DNA of 64,000 nucleotides from Nostoc sp. CHAB 5844. Its GTDB lineage: Bacteria > Cyanobacteriota > Cyanobacteriia > Cyanobacteriales > Nostocaceae. The notes under the pieces were generated by a model that had not been told where the DNA came from, did no database searches, and worked only from the letters and a program-made list of their open reading frames with translations. The DNA is taken from NCBI RefSeq assembly GCF_020829595.1, contig NZ_JAIVFW010000029.1, positions 1-64,000 on the forward strand, written 5' to 3'. Positions 17,021-25,966 of the stretch are shown piece after piece. How positions within the stretch are numbered: position 1 is the stretch's first letter; every line of letters begins with the position of its first letter. A program made the translations under genes and the position numbers.

Positions 17021-19185
17021 TACTGAATTAAATTAACAACATGACCAGAACGCAATCGAGTATTTTGCCAAGAACAAATTAAACCCAACGCCCCAGGATC
17101 AATCACAGGATTTTGGGGAAGCGATCGCACCCAAGTTTGACCGACATATCGCAACTCAAATAGCTGCACCACCCCCAAATACCGCACCGCCGGAAATTGC
17201 TGAAACAAATTGACTATATCCGACGGATAAACTGGTCTACCAAAAGGCCAACCTTTCCCATCTTGTCCGCCAGTAATTGGGTTAAGAAAGCGATACAAAG
17301 CAACTCGTAATTTACCCAAAATTTCTTGTTGTGCAGCAGGATGGTTGTATTCTGGTTCTAGTGCGACTTCTGTTTGTACTGCTACACCTACGTATTCAGG
17401 TGCTTGCAATTTAACTTGTATTCCTAATAACCTCCGTTCATCTAAATAAGCAATAATTTGGTCACGTAGTTGAGGACTAAGGCTGAACAGTTCTGGTTCG
17501 ATACCTTCACCACGATTAATTGCATCTGTATTCGCCGCTGGGACAACCAACAATTTGATTGTTCCGGCTTCCTTTGTGGATGTCGGTGGTAAGCACCGCA
17601 CCCGCGCCACCGCACCGCCGCCAGCTTGTAGCGTCAGCACTTCAAAATCTTCAGGAGTCACAGCGCGATCGCGGGTTCGCAGCATCGCCGGCACTCGAAT
17701 TACCGCGTCTTCCAATGATTCCGCATCAGAACCGTTACGCGCTGGTGTATGGTTAATTAACCTTGCCACATAAGGAACCGCATTTTTCGCTACTGTAATC
17801 GTCCCTCGTTGCACATTACCTTTACGCCCTCCACCAGTACGGTAGGCAACCATCCGAATTACCGAACCACGCGGTGGGACAGCCCCATATTGTCGTTCTA
17901 GTTCCTGAATGTTGGCAAGATTTCCCACTCCCTTTCTCATTTCCGTTTGCTGCTGGAGTTGGGCTGGTTCCCGAATCACTGGGCCGAACTGGACTGTCCC
18001 TGTGCGCGAATCGATAGTGTAGTGTAAATCTTGGGGGAGAGAATTGGCAAAATCGCTGACTTCATACCACCTTTGGGGAATTCCCCCAGGCGGCGAAATC
18101 AGCAAATATTCATCTTCCCGACGGTTCAACACCGGAACACCTTGTAACTGGAAAGTTTGTCCGGGTGTACCGTCGCTTTCCCCTAAAATTTCGTTGCGAA
18201 TCAGTTCACTTTGACTCGCGCCTACAGTCCCGCCAATTGATCTGACAGCTAAACCAATCATGCGCGGCGAACTGCTGTAGCCTGGTTGATTAGGTTGGGG
18301 TGCAGTGTAAACGCAACGCAACCAACGTCCTTGGTAAGCGGTGAAGGTAGTCACAGGCCAAGATTGCGGTAAATGCAGCACTATATCTGCACCTTGCAGG
18401 GGATTAATCCCTTGTGTTGCCAATTCGCTAAAACTAAAACCCTTGGTGCTGTCGTCAGACTCTTGCAGCAGTACAGATTCCCATTCCAAACCGTTCCAAG
18501 CTTCCCAGCTGCGAGGCGGAATATCTGGATTAATCCCGGTGGCGGTGGCGGCTTCTCCTTTTAATTGCAGTGCGAGAACATTACCTTCACACTGAGATTC
18601 ACCATCTATAACTAAATAAAAAGTGTTTCCTGGTTGGGGTTGTTCTTCAAAAAGTGCCAATTCTCTACCATACCACTCACCATCAGAGCGCATCGTCCAT
18701 AAATTAGTAAAGCGATCGCGCAAAATTTCTGGTTTTTTATCGCTGGTTTGGCAGGTAAGAAAGTGACGAATTTGGGGTTTATCTATTATTAAAGGACGAT
18801 CTGTAGTGAAAGCGATCGCCTCTTGTGTTTCCGTGCGAATTGTCGCCACCTCCACCCCAGCCGGAATCGTGTAAGTATCAGGTAAAGCCGCACTCAAATA
18901 AAAAGTAATATCCGCCACAGCAGGCGCAGGTGCTTGCAACCTAACACCCAATAACTCTAAAAAAGTAATGTAATTGCGCTTTGGTACTTCGTTAAACCGC
19001 AGCAGCATTTGGTCTGTTAACCAAGCAAATAGCTCAATCAGCGTGATGCCTGGGTCGCTGGGGTTATAATTCGTCCATTCTGGACAATAACGCGGAATCC
19101 GCAGAATACACTCATCAACTAAATCTTTAAAAGTGCGATCGTCCAGATTAGACTTTGGTAATTTCGGTAAAAAATCAAATTCCAC
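17020..19185 (-). CDS. Putative CIS baseplate assembly protein (baseplate J-like, Afp11-like)
   Basis: 721 residues, starting MEFDFLPKLPKSNLDDRTFKDLVDE. Seen: the conserved N-terminal PRYCPEWTNYNPSDPGITLIELFAWLTDQMLLRFNEVP block of contractile-injection baseplate proteins, a central beta-rich region, and the baseplate J region with ARLINHTPARNGSDAESLEDAVIRVP followed by TPEDFEVLTLQAGG. It should form the main wedge of the baseplate with gp25. Position directly after gp25 on the same strand matches extracellular/thylakoid CIS gene orders. No truncation. Confidence 0.92.
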   Translation of the reverse strand: MEFDFLPKLPKSNLDDRTFKDLVDECILRIPRYCPEWTNYNPSDPGITLIELFAWLTDQMLLRFNEVPKRNYITFLELLGVRLQAPAPAVADITFYLSAALPDTYTIPAGVEVATIRTETQEAIAFTTDRPLIIDKPQIRHFLTCQTSDKKPEILRDRFTNLWTMRSDGEWYGRELALFEEQPQPGNTFYLVIDGESQCEGNVLALQLKGEAATATGINPDIPPRSWEAWNGLEWESVLLQESDDSTKGFSFSELATQGINPLQGADIVLHLPQSWPVTTFTAYQGRWLRCVYTAPQPNQPGYSSSPRMIGLAVRSIGGTVGASQSELIRNEILGESDGTPGQTFQLQGVPVLNRREDEYLLISPPGGIPQRWYEVSDFANSLPQDLHYTIDSRTGTVQFGPVIREPAQLQQQTEMRKGVGNLANIQELERQYGAVPPRGSVIRMVAYRTGGGRKGNVQRGTITVAKNAVPYVARLINHTPARNGSDAESLEDAVIRVPAMLRTRDRAVTPEDFEVLTLQAGGGAVARVRCLPPTSTKEAGTIKLLVVPAANTDAINRGEGIEPELFSLSPQLRDQIIAYLDERRLLGIQVKLQAPEYVGVAVQTEVALEPEYNHPAAQQEILGKLRVALYRFLNPITGGQDGKGWPFGRPVYPSDIVNLFQQFPAVRYLGVVQLFELRYVGQTWVRSLPQNPVIDPGALGLICSWQNTRLRSGHVVNLIQ

Positions 19186-19286
19186 AATATTAATAAAGTG
19201 CTGAGTTGAGAAGAAGGGGTGTAAGGGTAAAAGGGTTTAAGGGAGAAAAGCTTGAAGTATAAAATTTCATTCTTTAGCCTCTTAAC

Positions 19287-19328
19287 AAATGACCAATGAC
19301 AAATGACTATTGACCATTGACTATTGCC
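19287..19328. repeat. Degenerate heptamer tract (AATGACC/ATTGACT)
   Basis: Six units alternating AATGACx and ATTGACx. The stop codon of the gp25 gene (19321) lies within it. The same repeat recurs at about 22188-22224 ahead of the PAAR gene. Confidence 0.8.
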
Positions 19329-19734
19329 CATTTAAATAGAACGGAAATACTAAACTCCGCGAATCATACGTATCTTTGGGATGATATTCAATCACAATAT
19401 CTACACGACCTCGCAGCGGATCGGGATCAGTACGCACTGCATCTAGAACAATTCGTGGTTCCCACATTTCCAAAGCTTCTTGGACGTGTAAACGCAAAAG
19501 TAATAAAGTTTGAGTGTTCATCGGTGCAAAAGTCAACTCTGACAACCGCGAACCAAAGTTAGGGCGATACACGCGTTCACCCAAATCAGTACGCAGAATC
19601 AGCATCATCGACTCTTCAATATTGCGTTCTGCTTTACTGAGTTGCAGACCTCCTTGGACATTCACCCGTAACGGAAAAGACCAGCCCGTACCCAGGTGTT
19701 GATTTTGATTGAGTTCTGGCATGGTTAGGTACAT
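19321..19734 (-). CDS. GPW/gp25-family baseplate protein
   Basis: 137 residues, the normal size for gp25/Afp9. Seen: GTGWSFPLRVNVQGGLQLSKAERNIEESMMLILRTDLGERVYRPNFGSRLSELTF, the typical gp25 block, and FAPMNTQTLLLLRLHVQEALEMWEPRI. It forms the inner baseplate ring around the spike. The start could also be four codons downstream (MPELNQ). The last codons and stop lie in a heptamer repeat tract. Confidence 0.92.
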   Translation of the reverse strand: MYLTMPELNQNQHLGTGWSFPLRVNVQGGLQLSKAERNIEESMMLILRTDLGERVYRPNFGSRLSELTFAPMNTQTLLLLRLHVQEALEMWEPRIVLDAVRTDPDPLRGRVDIVIEYHPKDTYDSRSLVFPFYLNGQ

Positions 19735-20132
19735 AGTGATGAGCAGTCTACGCTACTTTATGCTGATCAGCAAAACAAAAACCATTCGCCAAAAGTCGAG
19801 TTCACTTGATCGCCAGAATTAACTCTATGTATATTTACTGAATGTTCAAAAATCAATGAATTTACGGTGAATTTTCTTAGCTTAAAATTTTATAATCACT
19901 TCAAATAGTGTGTAAAGTACACTATTTCTTTGTGTGATTTTGTAACTTTTAGTTAATTATGACTATATAAATAGGAGCTTAAGTTAAATTTATCGAGGTT
20001 ACATCCGGTTCAAAAACTGAACTAATGCCTAACTAAAATATAATATTTTTGCCAGCTATAATTTACTAAGTTTATTGACTTAATAAAACTGAGAATTAAG
20101 CAAAATCTTAAATGGTATTAAGGTAGGTGCAG
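19735..20132. promoter_or_regulatory. Divergent intergenic region: gp25 (minus) and histidine kinase (plus)
   Basis: About 400 AT-rich bases between divergent genes, so promoters for both directions are expected here. I see no clear operator palindrome. AAGGTAGG at 20120-20127 supplies the Shine-Dalgarno for the kinase ATG at 20133. Confidence 0.5.
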
Positions 20133-21926
20133 ATGCTAAAAATAGATTTTAGAAAACTGATTTTAAAAAAAGATATCTTAGCTCTTTTAGATGATTTTGC
20201 TAACACTACTGGAAGTCAATTTACAATAGAAGACACAGAAGGTCAATCATTATACAGAACAATAAATGTAAATGCATCTACTAAATACCCTATAGAGTTT
20301 TCTGGAGAATTAATTGGGTGGGTAAATGGTTCTCAAAACGCTGGTGGTACTGTACCATTACTAGTTTATGCATTTAAACAAGAGTTTGAGAAAAAAAATC
20401 TGGCTCATGAATTGTTAGAAAGATATCAAGAAATTGATTTACTCCATGAGATTTCTATTCAAGTTACTGCCAGCCTGAATCTCAAACCAGTTTCTCGATT
20501 GCTAATTCAAGAAGCCGCTCAATTAATTCCCTCGACTGGTGGGGCTATTTTATTGTTAGACAAAAAAAACAATGTCTTTGAAATTTTGGCTGAGATTGGT
20601 GGCACTAGTTATCTCCAACATCCGATAAAACTAGGCGAAGGGATTATCGGTAGTATTGTGCAGATGGGCAGAGGAGAAATTGTCAACAATATCGTATCTT
20701 ATCCTAGATTTCTTGGGGAACGGAAGCAATTTAATTCTCTGATTTGTGTGCCGTTGAATGTAGAAGAACGAGTCGTTGGGACAATTGTCATTGGCAGTGA
20801 AACTTCTATAAATTATACAAACCGTGACTTAAAATTATTAAGTATATTAGCAATGCAAGCTGGAGTGGCAATAGAAAAAGCCTTACTCTACGAACAAAGC
20901 TGTGAAGCTGCTAAAATCGCCCAAATACAAGCGCAACAATTACAAAATACGCTCCACGAATTGCAGCAAACACAAGCGCAGTTAATTCAAAGTGAAAAAA
21001 TGTCGAGCTTGGGACAGTTGGTTGCAGGAATTGCCCATGAGATTAATAATCCAGTTAACTTTATTAGTGGCAATATAAGTCATGCTCAACAGTATGTTGA
21101 TGATTTATTGCGTCTAGTACAGATTTATCAAAGTAATTGTAATTACGTACCAGAAATTCAAGCTTTAATCGAAGAAATTGATCTAGATTTTCTATCTGAA
21201 GATTTGCCTAAGCTGATAGGTTCGATGAGTTTAGGAATTAAGCGTGTGCGTGAGATTGTTTCGTCTTTACGCAACTTTTCGCGCTCAGAACAAGCCCAGA
21301 TGACGGCGGCAGATATTCATGAAGGCATTGATAGTACACTGCTGATTTTGAATAATCGCTTAAAGACAGGCTGTGGAAAATTTGGAATTGAAGTCATTAA
21401 GAATTACGAAGTACTACCTTTAGTTGAGTGCTATCCTAGCCAACTAAATCAAATATTTATGAATATTATTGCAAATGCGATCGATGCCTTAGAAGGTCAA
21501 GAAAAAGAGGGGATGATCACTATTAGCACCTCATTAGAAAATGGCAAAGCATTGGCAAATTATCCCCATGCAGTGATTCAGATTCAAGATAATGGTTCAG
21601 GAATGAGCCAAGCAGTGCGCGATCGCCTCTTTGAACCTTTCTTTACCACCAAACCCATCGGTAAAGGCACAGGGCTAGGAATGCCCATTTGTCGTAAAAT
21701 TGTCGAAAAACACAACGGTACAATTGAATGCATATCTAAACCCGGACAAGGCACTACTTTCTGCATTCAAATTCCGATTAGCTCTCGAAAAAATTCTGAG
21801 TTACCAAAAAAAATACTAAATAAAACTTCCTTAACCTTTCAACCACCAATTAACACTGTCGGCGCACCTATACCAACAACCGTAGTTAACGGTACACCTG
21901 TGACAGTATTCACACCAGCTACCTGA
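20133..21926 (+). CDS. GAF-domain sensor histidine kinase inside the CIS locus
   Basis: About 597 residues; a GTG six bases upstream is an alternative start, but the ATG at 20133 is better spaced from AGG. Order: a 95-residue N-terminal domain of unknown type, GAF domain (about 110-255), short coiled coil, HisKA with phospho-acceptor GIAHEINNPVNF, and HATPase with N box QIFMNIIANAIDA, G1 DNGSGM and G2 GKGTGLG. No membrane segment, so cytoplasmic. It is the only plus-strand gene among CIS genes. Its last 29 codons overlap the PAAR gene on the opposite strand, an unusual tail-to-tail overlap of 88 bp. A role in controlling the CIS is inference. Confidence 0.88.
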   Translation: MLKIDFRKLILKKDILALLDDFANTTGSQFTIEDTEGQSLYRTINVNASTKYPIEFSGELIGWVNGSQNAGGTVPLLVYAFKQEFEKKNLAHELLERYQEIDLLHEISIQVTASLNLKPVSRLLIQEAAQLIPSTGGAILLLDKKNNVFEILAEIGGTSYLQHPIKLGEGIIGSIVQMGRGEIVNNIVSYPRFLGERKQFNSLICVPLNVEERVVGTIVIGSETSINYTNRDLKLLSILAMQAGVAIEKALLYEQSCEAAKIAQIQAQQLQNTLHELQQTQAQLIQSEKMSSLGQLVAGIAHEINNPVNFISGNISHAQQYVDDLLRLVQIYQSNCNYVPEIQALIEEIDLDFLSEDLPKLIGSMSLGIKRVREIVSSLRNFSRSEQAQMTAADIHEGIDSTLLILNNRLKTGCGKFGIEVIKNYEVLPLVECYPSQLNQIFMNIIANAIDALEGQEKEGMITISTSLENGKALANYPHAVIQIQDNGSGMSQAVRDRLFEPFFTTKPIGKGTGLGMPICRKIVEKHNGTIECISKPGQGTTFCIQIPISSRKNSELPKKILNKTSLTFQPPINTVGAPIPTTVVNGTPVTVFTPAT

Positions 21927-22126
21927 GATGTGACTCGCGCCGCAGGTCTGCCACCAATCAAGACAGTAAAAGACCCTAAAACAATACTGCCAGTCACAAC
22001 AGGCCCCGCCACTAAATCACCAACACAAGCTGCAGGTAAACCTGCAATTAAAACATTAGGGACACCAGGCCCAGTAATCGGATCGCCTGTGACGGTTAAA
22101 TCAGTTAGTCGTGCTGCTGGAAACAT
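21839..22126 (-). CDS. PAAR-type spike tip protein
   Basis: 95 residues from ATG 22126 (MFPAARLTDLTVTGDP). The frame stays open to 22231, but that extension is translated heptamer repeat. Seen: TDLT, DPITGPGVPNVLIAGLPAACVGDLV and VLIGGRPAARVTSQVA, repeats typical of PAAR proteins that cap the VgrG spike. It lies 98 bp downstream of the VgrG-like gene on the same strand. The 3' 88 bp overlap the kinase gene antisense. Confidence 0.88.
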   Translation of the reverse strand: MFPAARLTDLTVTGDPITGPGVPNVLIAGLPAACVGDLVAGPVVTGSIVLGSFTVLIGGRPAARVTSQVAGVNTVTGVPLTTVVGIGAPTVLIGG

Positions 22127-22224
22127 ATATTTTGAGGGAATGGGGAGTAAAGAATGGGAAAAGCAGGGGTGCAAGGGGGAGAAGAACAAATGACAAAGGA
22201 CAAATGACCATTGACTATTGATCA

Positions 22225-24189
22225 TTAACAATTCAACCGAATTATCCCGCCCAAAATACCTACAGAAGCCGCACCGTTGATGCTAACTGTAGCACCTGCA
22301 TTCATACTAATAGTACTACCAGCATTAGCTGAGAGTGAAGCACCAGCGTTAGCGCTCAAGGAACCTCCACATTGGACACTGGTTGAACTGCCAGATTGAA
22401 CGCTAATTGTACCAGTAGTTCTGATTGTGATCCCACTGGGTGTTAATTCGATACTTGTACCCCCTACAGTTAGGCTAATTTTCTGAGTTGCAGTTAAAGC
22501 AATTTCACCACCGTTGACACTAATTTTCTTCACCGTCCCAGTTGTCCCAGATTTAACTGTAATGTCACCTGTGGAAGTCAAGCTAATAGTTTTATTACTA
22601 TCATCACAGCGAAATTTGTGACCGCCTGTAGTTTCTAATTCGGCAAATTTCTCGCTGTCGTTCATTCGCAAATTATGACCGTCTATTGTTTGCAGGTATG
22701 CACCTTTTTTAGTGCCTTTGTCTTCTTCGACAAATTGGAGTTTATGCCCAACACGGGTTTTAAAAGTCCGCAGACGCACTTTCCCACCCACAATAGTGTC
22801 ATCGACTTTTTCTGGAGGTGCGTCTGTGCCATTCCAGACACCACCAATCACATACGGACGGTGAATATCACCGTGTTCAAAGGCTACTAACACTTCGTCG
22901 TTGACTTCTGGTAAACAGTCAAAACCTCGACCTGAACCTGCTCCTACACTCACAACTCTTGCCCAATTGCTTTCATGCTCCTCAGTTAAGGTAGGAAACT
23001 TAACCCGTACACGACCCCAACCTTTAGGGTCTTTGTTGTTACTGACCACACCCACCAAAAGAGTTTGTCCTGGTTGTAAGTGTGTTTGGGGTGACAGAGT
23101 AGCTAACAAGTCTCCAGAACGCAAACCACGGACGCTGAACTCTGTCATAAATTTGCGTTCATGGAACAGATGGCGAGTTTCTGTAACGTAGTAGCTACCA
23201 CTGTAGCTGCCCATATCTGTCAACTTAATTACTTTACCGGGTCTGATGTCGGGATTTCCTTCACCCTTAGCATCAGCTGCAATGAACTCACCTCCGAGTT
23301 CATTACACAACGCTTGGGCGATTTTCTGTGCTTCATTCACACTAAACACAGGTTTATCTACCACAATCATTTTCGGTTGAAGGCTGAATTTAGTGCTAGT
23401 TTGACTGCCTTTGCCGTTATCTGTGTTGGTAATTACTTGTTCTGTAGAGGCTGTCGAAATAATCGGCTGCTTTTTAGTGTAGTCCCAGCCCCGTACTTCC
23501 ACTGAACTCACTTGTTCAGCACTACTAACGCGAACGCGGAAGTTATGAATATCCTCTAACCACTTGAGTGATAAAGATTGGTCTTGTGCAGGTTGGCGAA
23601 AGTTTAATTTACCATCCTGCACATAAAGTTCAAAGCCGAGGCGGGCTGCTCTTTCGCGCAGGAATTCCATATTGGTCTGATTTTCTTGAAAAATATAATC
23701 ATGAACAATAGTGGTAGAAGTAACTGTACCTGCGGCAATGCCCAACTCACCGATAATTTGATTCACAACATCGCTATCAGTGACATTTTGAAAGGAGCGA
23801 TTATAACGTCCGCGATGCAAGCGATGGGAAACATCATAGCCGCGAATCACGATGGGTGCTTGAGAACCACTAGTGAACTCAGCTTCTATGGCTGTAATTT
23901 CCCCTTCTAATACGTAACCTTGCTCCGCATTTTCAAAATCTACGTTTTGCGTAGTGCTGGAAACGAAACCAATTTTAATTTTCTTACCAATAGCAAATAA
24001 ACTTTGATGTTTCCAAGTCTTTTCTTCAGTCAACCCTGGAAAGTAATCATTGCGGATAACTAGAGTAAACATTCCCGGTAGATGAAGACTTTCTTCTACT
24101 GTGATTTGCAAAATATCATTGATCAAATCGGCAGAAGCATTGGTGCCATCAATTTGCAATAGTGGTTCAGGGATGTACAGGACAGGCAT
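22225..24189 (-). CDS. VgrG-like CIS spike protein (phage late control D/gp5 type)
   Basis: 654 residues. The N-terminal gp27-like part has GYDVSHRLHRGRYNRSFQNVTDSDVVNQI and QNQTNMEFLRERAARLGFELYVQDG. A gp5 OB fold follows at about residue 380 (VGVVSNNKDPKGWGRVRVKFPTL, SNWARVVSVGAGSGRGFDCLPEVNDEVLVAFEHGDIHRPYVIGGVWNG). The C-terminus is a repetitive beta-helix needle (SANAGASLSANAGSTISMNAG). It forms the trimeric spike at the tube tip, capped by the PAAR protein encoded next. Complete, no added effector domain. Confidence 0.93.
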   Translation of the reverse strand: MPVLYIPEPLLQIDGTNASADLINDILQITVEESLHLPGMFTLVIRNDYFPGLTEEKTWKHQSLFAIGKKIKIGFVSSTTQNVDFENAEQGYVLEGEITAIEAEFTSGSQAPIVIRGYDVSHRLHRGRYNRSFQNVTDSDVVNQIIGELGIAAGTVTSTTIVHDYIFQENQTNMEFLRERAARLGFELYVQDGKLNFRQPAQDQSLSLKWLEDIHNFRVRVSSAEQVSSVEVRGWDYTKKQPIISTASTEQVITNTDNGKGSQTSTKFSLQPKMIVVDKPVFSVNEAQKIAQALCNELGGEFIAADAKGEGNPDIRPGKVIKLTDMGSYSGSYYVTETRHLFHERKFMTEFSVRGLRSGDLLATLSPQTHLQPGQTLLVGVVSNNKDPKGWGRVRVKFPTLTEEHESNWARVVSVGAGSGRGFDCLPEVNDEVLVAFEHGDIHRPYVIGGVWNGTDAPPEKVDDTIVGGKVRLRTFKTRVGHKLQFVEEDKGTKKGAYLQTIDGHNLRMNDSEKFAELETTGGHKFRCDDSNKTISLTSTGDITVKSGTTGTVKKISVNGGEIALTATQKISLTVGGTSIELTPSGITIRTTGTISVQSGSSTSVQCGGSLSANAGASLSANAGSTISMNAGATVSINGAASVGILGGIIRLNC

Positions 24190-24264
24190 ATACGTATTGG
24201 CAAGAGATGATTGCCAATAGCCTAATGAAGATGCATTGTTGCAGACTATTCCCCAAAGGTCGAA

Positions 24265-24786
24265 TTAACTTCGACTAGCTCTGCTGTCACCAGTCCGGTC
24301 TACACTGCTAGATGTACTCATTCCTGGCTGGGAAATTGATTCATCAACTTCTTCTAAGGTGAGGTTAACTTTGGCACGCACTGGTGTACCGTCGGGCAGA
24401 AACAGAGTGAGGCTATAGTTGAGTGATTGGACAAAACAACGTAAGTATTGCTGATCACCCCAGGTAAAGATATAGACTGGCGGACGTTTCTCTTTACCTG
24501 TGCCAGCTTCAGCAAAGTTAACGGCTTTCTCAAATTTTTTAAGATGAGTAAGGACGCTAGTACCTTCTTCATAGGTGTCAAATATGATGTTATTAATATT
24601 TAGCTTGCACGGTTCTGGATAAGCAAAACTAACTTTAGGTAAGCCTCGTCCTGTACGCGCACCACTGCTTTTGGTCAAATTAATTTGCTGTGAGAAGTCT
24701 AACTGGCTGGGGTTAAACATGAACTCGATATCTGATATACCTTGTTCTGTGGCGATGAGTTTGGCTTTTACTAAACGAGTAGTCAT
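24265..24786 (-). CDS. CIS tube/LysM-type baseplate hub protein (Afp7-like)
   Basis: 173 residues. The start MTTRLVKAKLIATEQGISDIEFMFNPSQLDFSQQINL and the LHLKKFEKAV..PPVYIFTWGDQQYLRCFVQSLNYSLTLFLPDGTPVRAKVNLTLEEV region match the CIS tube family (Afp7) that joins tube and spike. The usual C-terminal LysM domain seems absent; the tail is short and Ser-rich. It is the first gene of the minus-strand CIS run, so the operon promoter should lie in 24787-25096. Confidence 0.88.
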   Translation of the reverse strand: MTTRLVKAKLIATEQGISDIEFMFNPSQLDFSQQINLTKSSGARTGRGLPKVSFAYPEPCKLNINNIIFDTYEEGTSVLTHLKKFEKAVNFAEAGTGKEKRPPVYIFTWGDQQYLRCFVQSLNYSLTLFLPDGTPVRAKVNLTLEEVDESISQPGMSTSSSVDRTGDSRASRS

Positions 24787-25096
24787 GGTTGTAAAAATAG
24801 GGAGTAGGGAGAAGGAAATTTGGCTATTAAGTGCTAAGTATTAAATAATTAAAATAGCTGGTTTCTATTACCTAGTGCCTCGTCGCATTAAATATTAATT
24901 TTAATAAGTGAAATTGTTCAGATCCCCGACTTCTTCAAGAAGTCGGGGATCTTGTAACCCCGTAAAATTAATGGGACAGACCAGTAGCTCAGCAGAAATA
25001 AAGTAATAATTGTACATCGCTCTCACGCAGATGATACGGATTTCTTCATTTCATACTTTAGACTTTATACTTCAGCCTTTTCGTACTATTTCCTCA
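24787..25096. promoter_or_regulatory. Intergenic region upstream of the CIS operon
   Basis: About 310 bases expected to hold the promoter of the minus-strand CIS genes. It contains a perfect palindrome at 24921-24951. No other gene or RNA is apparent. Confidence 0.45.
24921..24951. repeat. Perfect palindromic repeat
   Basis: Arms GATCCCCGACTTCTT and AAGAAGTCGGGGATC, 15 bp each around a single central C. It resembles a widespread cyanobacterial dispersed palindrome; it could also act as a bidirectional terminator, though no T run follows. Confidence 0.9.
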
Positions 25097-25588
25097 TTAC
25101 TGCTGCTGAACTGTCAAGGTGTACTTACGCTTGAGGTCAGGATTAAATGTACCTACCCAAATCTGATAAGTACCTTTTTTCCAATTACGATCGCTCACAC
25201 TGGCATCTTTTTTGTTACCAGTATCATCGCCACAACGAATTATGTTATCGCCTGGGCCTTTAACTAGTAAAGTTGTATCGGAATCACCAGTGTTAACCAG
25301 TATTCTCAACTGCTCAAAGTCTTTTTCTAAAACCATTATGTGATCTGGTTTGGGATCTGCAAAGCCAATACAAGCTTTTTTATTGCGATCGCGGTTACTA
25401 ATGGCAGACAAGGAGTAAGAACCACCTGTATAGCCCGAAAATCTACCTTGGGCAGGTTCAAACCCCGGTAACAGACTGAACCTACCAAAATTTGCTGTTT
25501 CTGCAATTACTGGTGTAGCAGTTACAGCAGCTAAGATAGCTAAAACCCAGCCGATTTGCTGATCAGGTCGGGGGCGACAGTCCTTCAT
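25097..25588 (-). CDS. Secreted hypothetical protein
   Basis: 163 residues with a signal peptide (WVLAILAAVTATPVIAETA). The mature part has DHIMVLEKDFEQLRILVNTGDSDTTLLVKGPGDNIIRCGDD and ends GTYQIWVGTFNPDLKRKYTLTVQQQ, a small beta-sandwich like bacterial pre-peptidase C-terminal domains. Periplasmic or exported. I do not know a specific function. The same-strand CIS run begins 310 bp further downstream. Confidence 0.7.
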   Translation of the reverse strand: MKDCRPRPDQQIGWVLAILAAVTATPVIAETANFGRFSLLPGFEPAQGRFSGYTGGSYSLSAISNRDRNKKACIGFADPKPDHIMVLEKDFEQLRILVNTGDSDTTLLVKGPGDNIIRCGDDTGNKKDASVSDRNWKKGTYQIWVGTFNPDLKRKYTLTVQQQ

Positions 25589-25966
25589 AGTAGCCCTCCA
25601 ACAGGCTTGACTAAATGTAGTTATATATACATATTGTAATTAATTCATCCCAGGAGAATTTGATTTGGCTGTGCCACATTAAGATGTGACACAAAAAGTC
25701 AACTGAAGTGTGAAGTCTGAAGTCTGAAATCATTTTTGAGTTGTGATCAAACCATGCCTTTAAGTGCGTTGATTTCGCTACCGTAACTAGTACCGCTACG
25801 CGGAAGTCAAAAGTCAAAAGTCAAAAGAATTGTATTCTGGGCTTTTGCGCCATTTTGAATGGTATGTCTATTTACGCCGTGCTGTACTAGTGTGTCTGCC
25901 CATTTTTCAATAGTTCGCATTCTTTCTTCATTTCATACTTCAGACTTCACACTTCATACTTTTTTA
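25589..25966. other. Intergenic region with heptamer repeats
   Basis: No gene seen. It holds short STRR tracts: TGAAGTC units at about 25709-25730 and GTCAAAA units at about 25807-25827, and another TTCATAC/TTCAGAC tract near 25930-25960. Confidence 0.6.

Noticed and set aside
22127-22231. N-terminal extension of the PAAR protein
   Set aside because: Translated from AATGACC-type heptamer repeat and spacer; the PAAR domain begins at the ATG at 22126.
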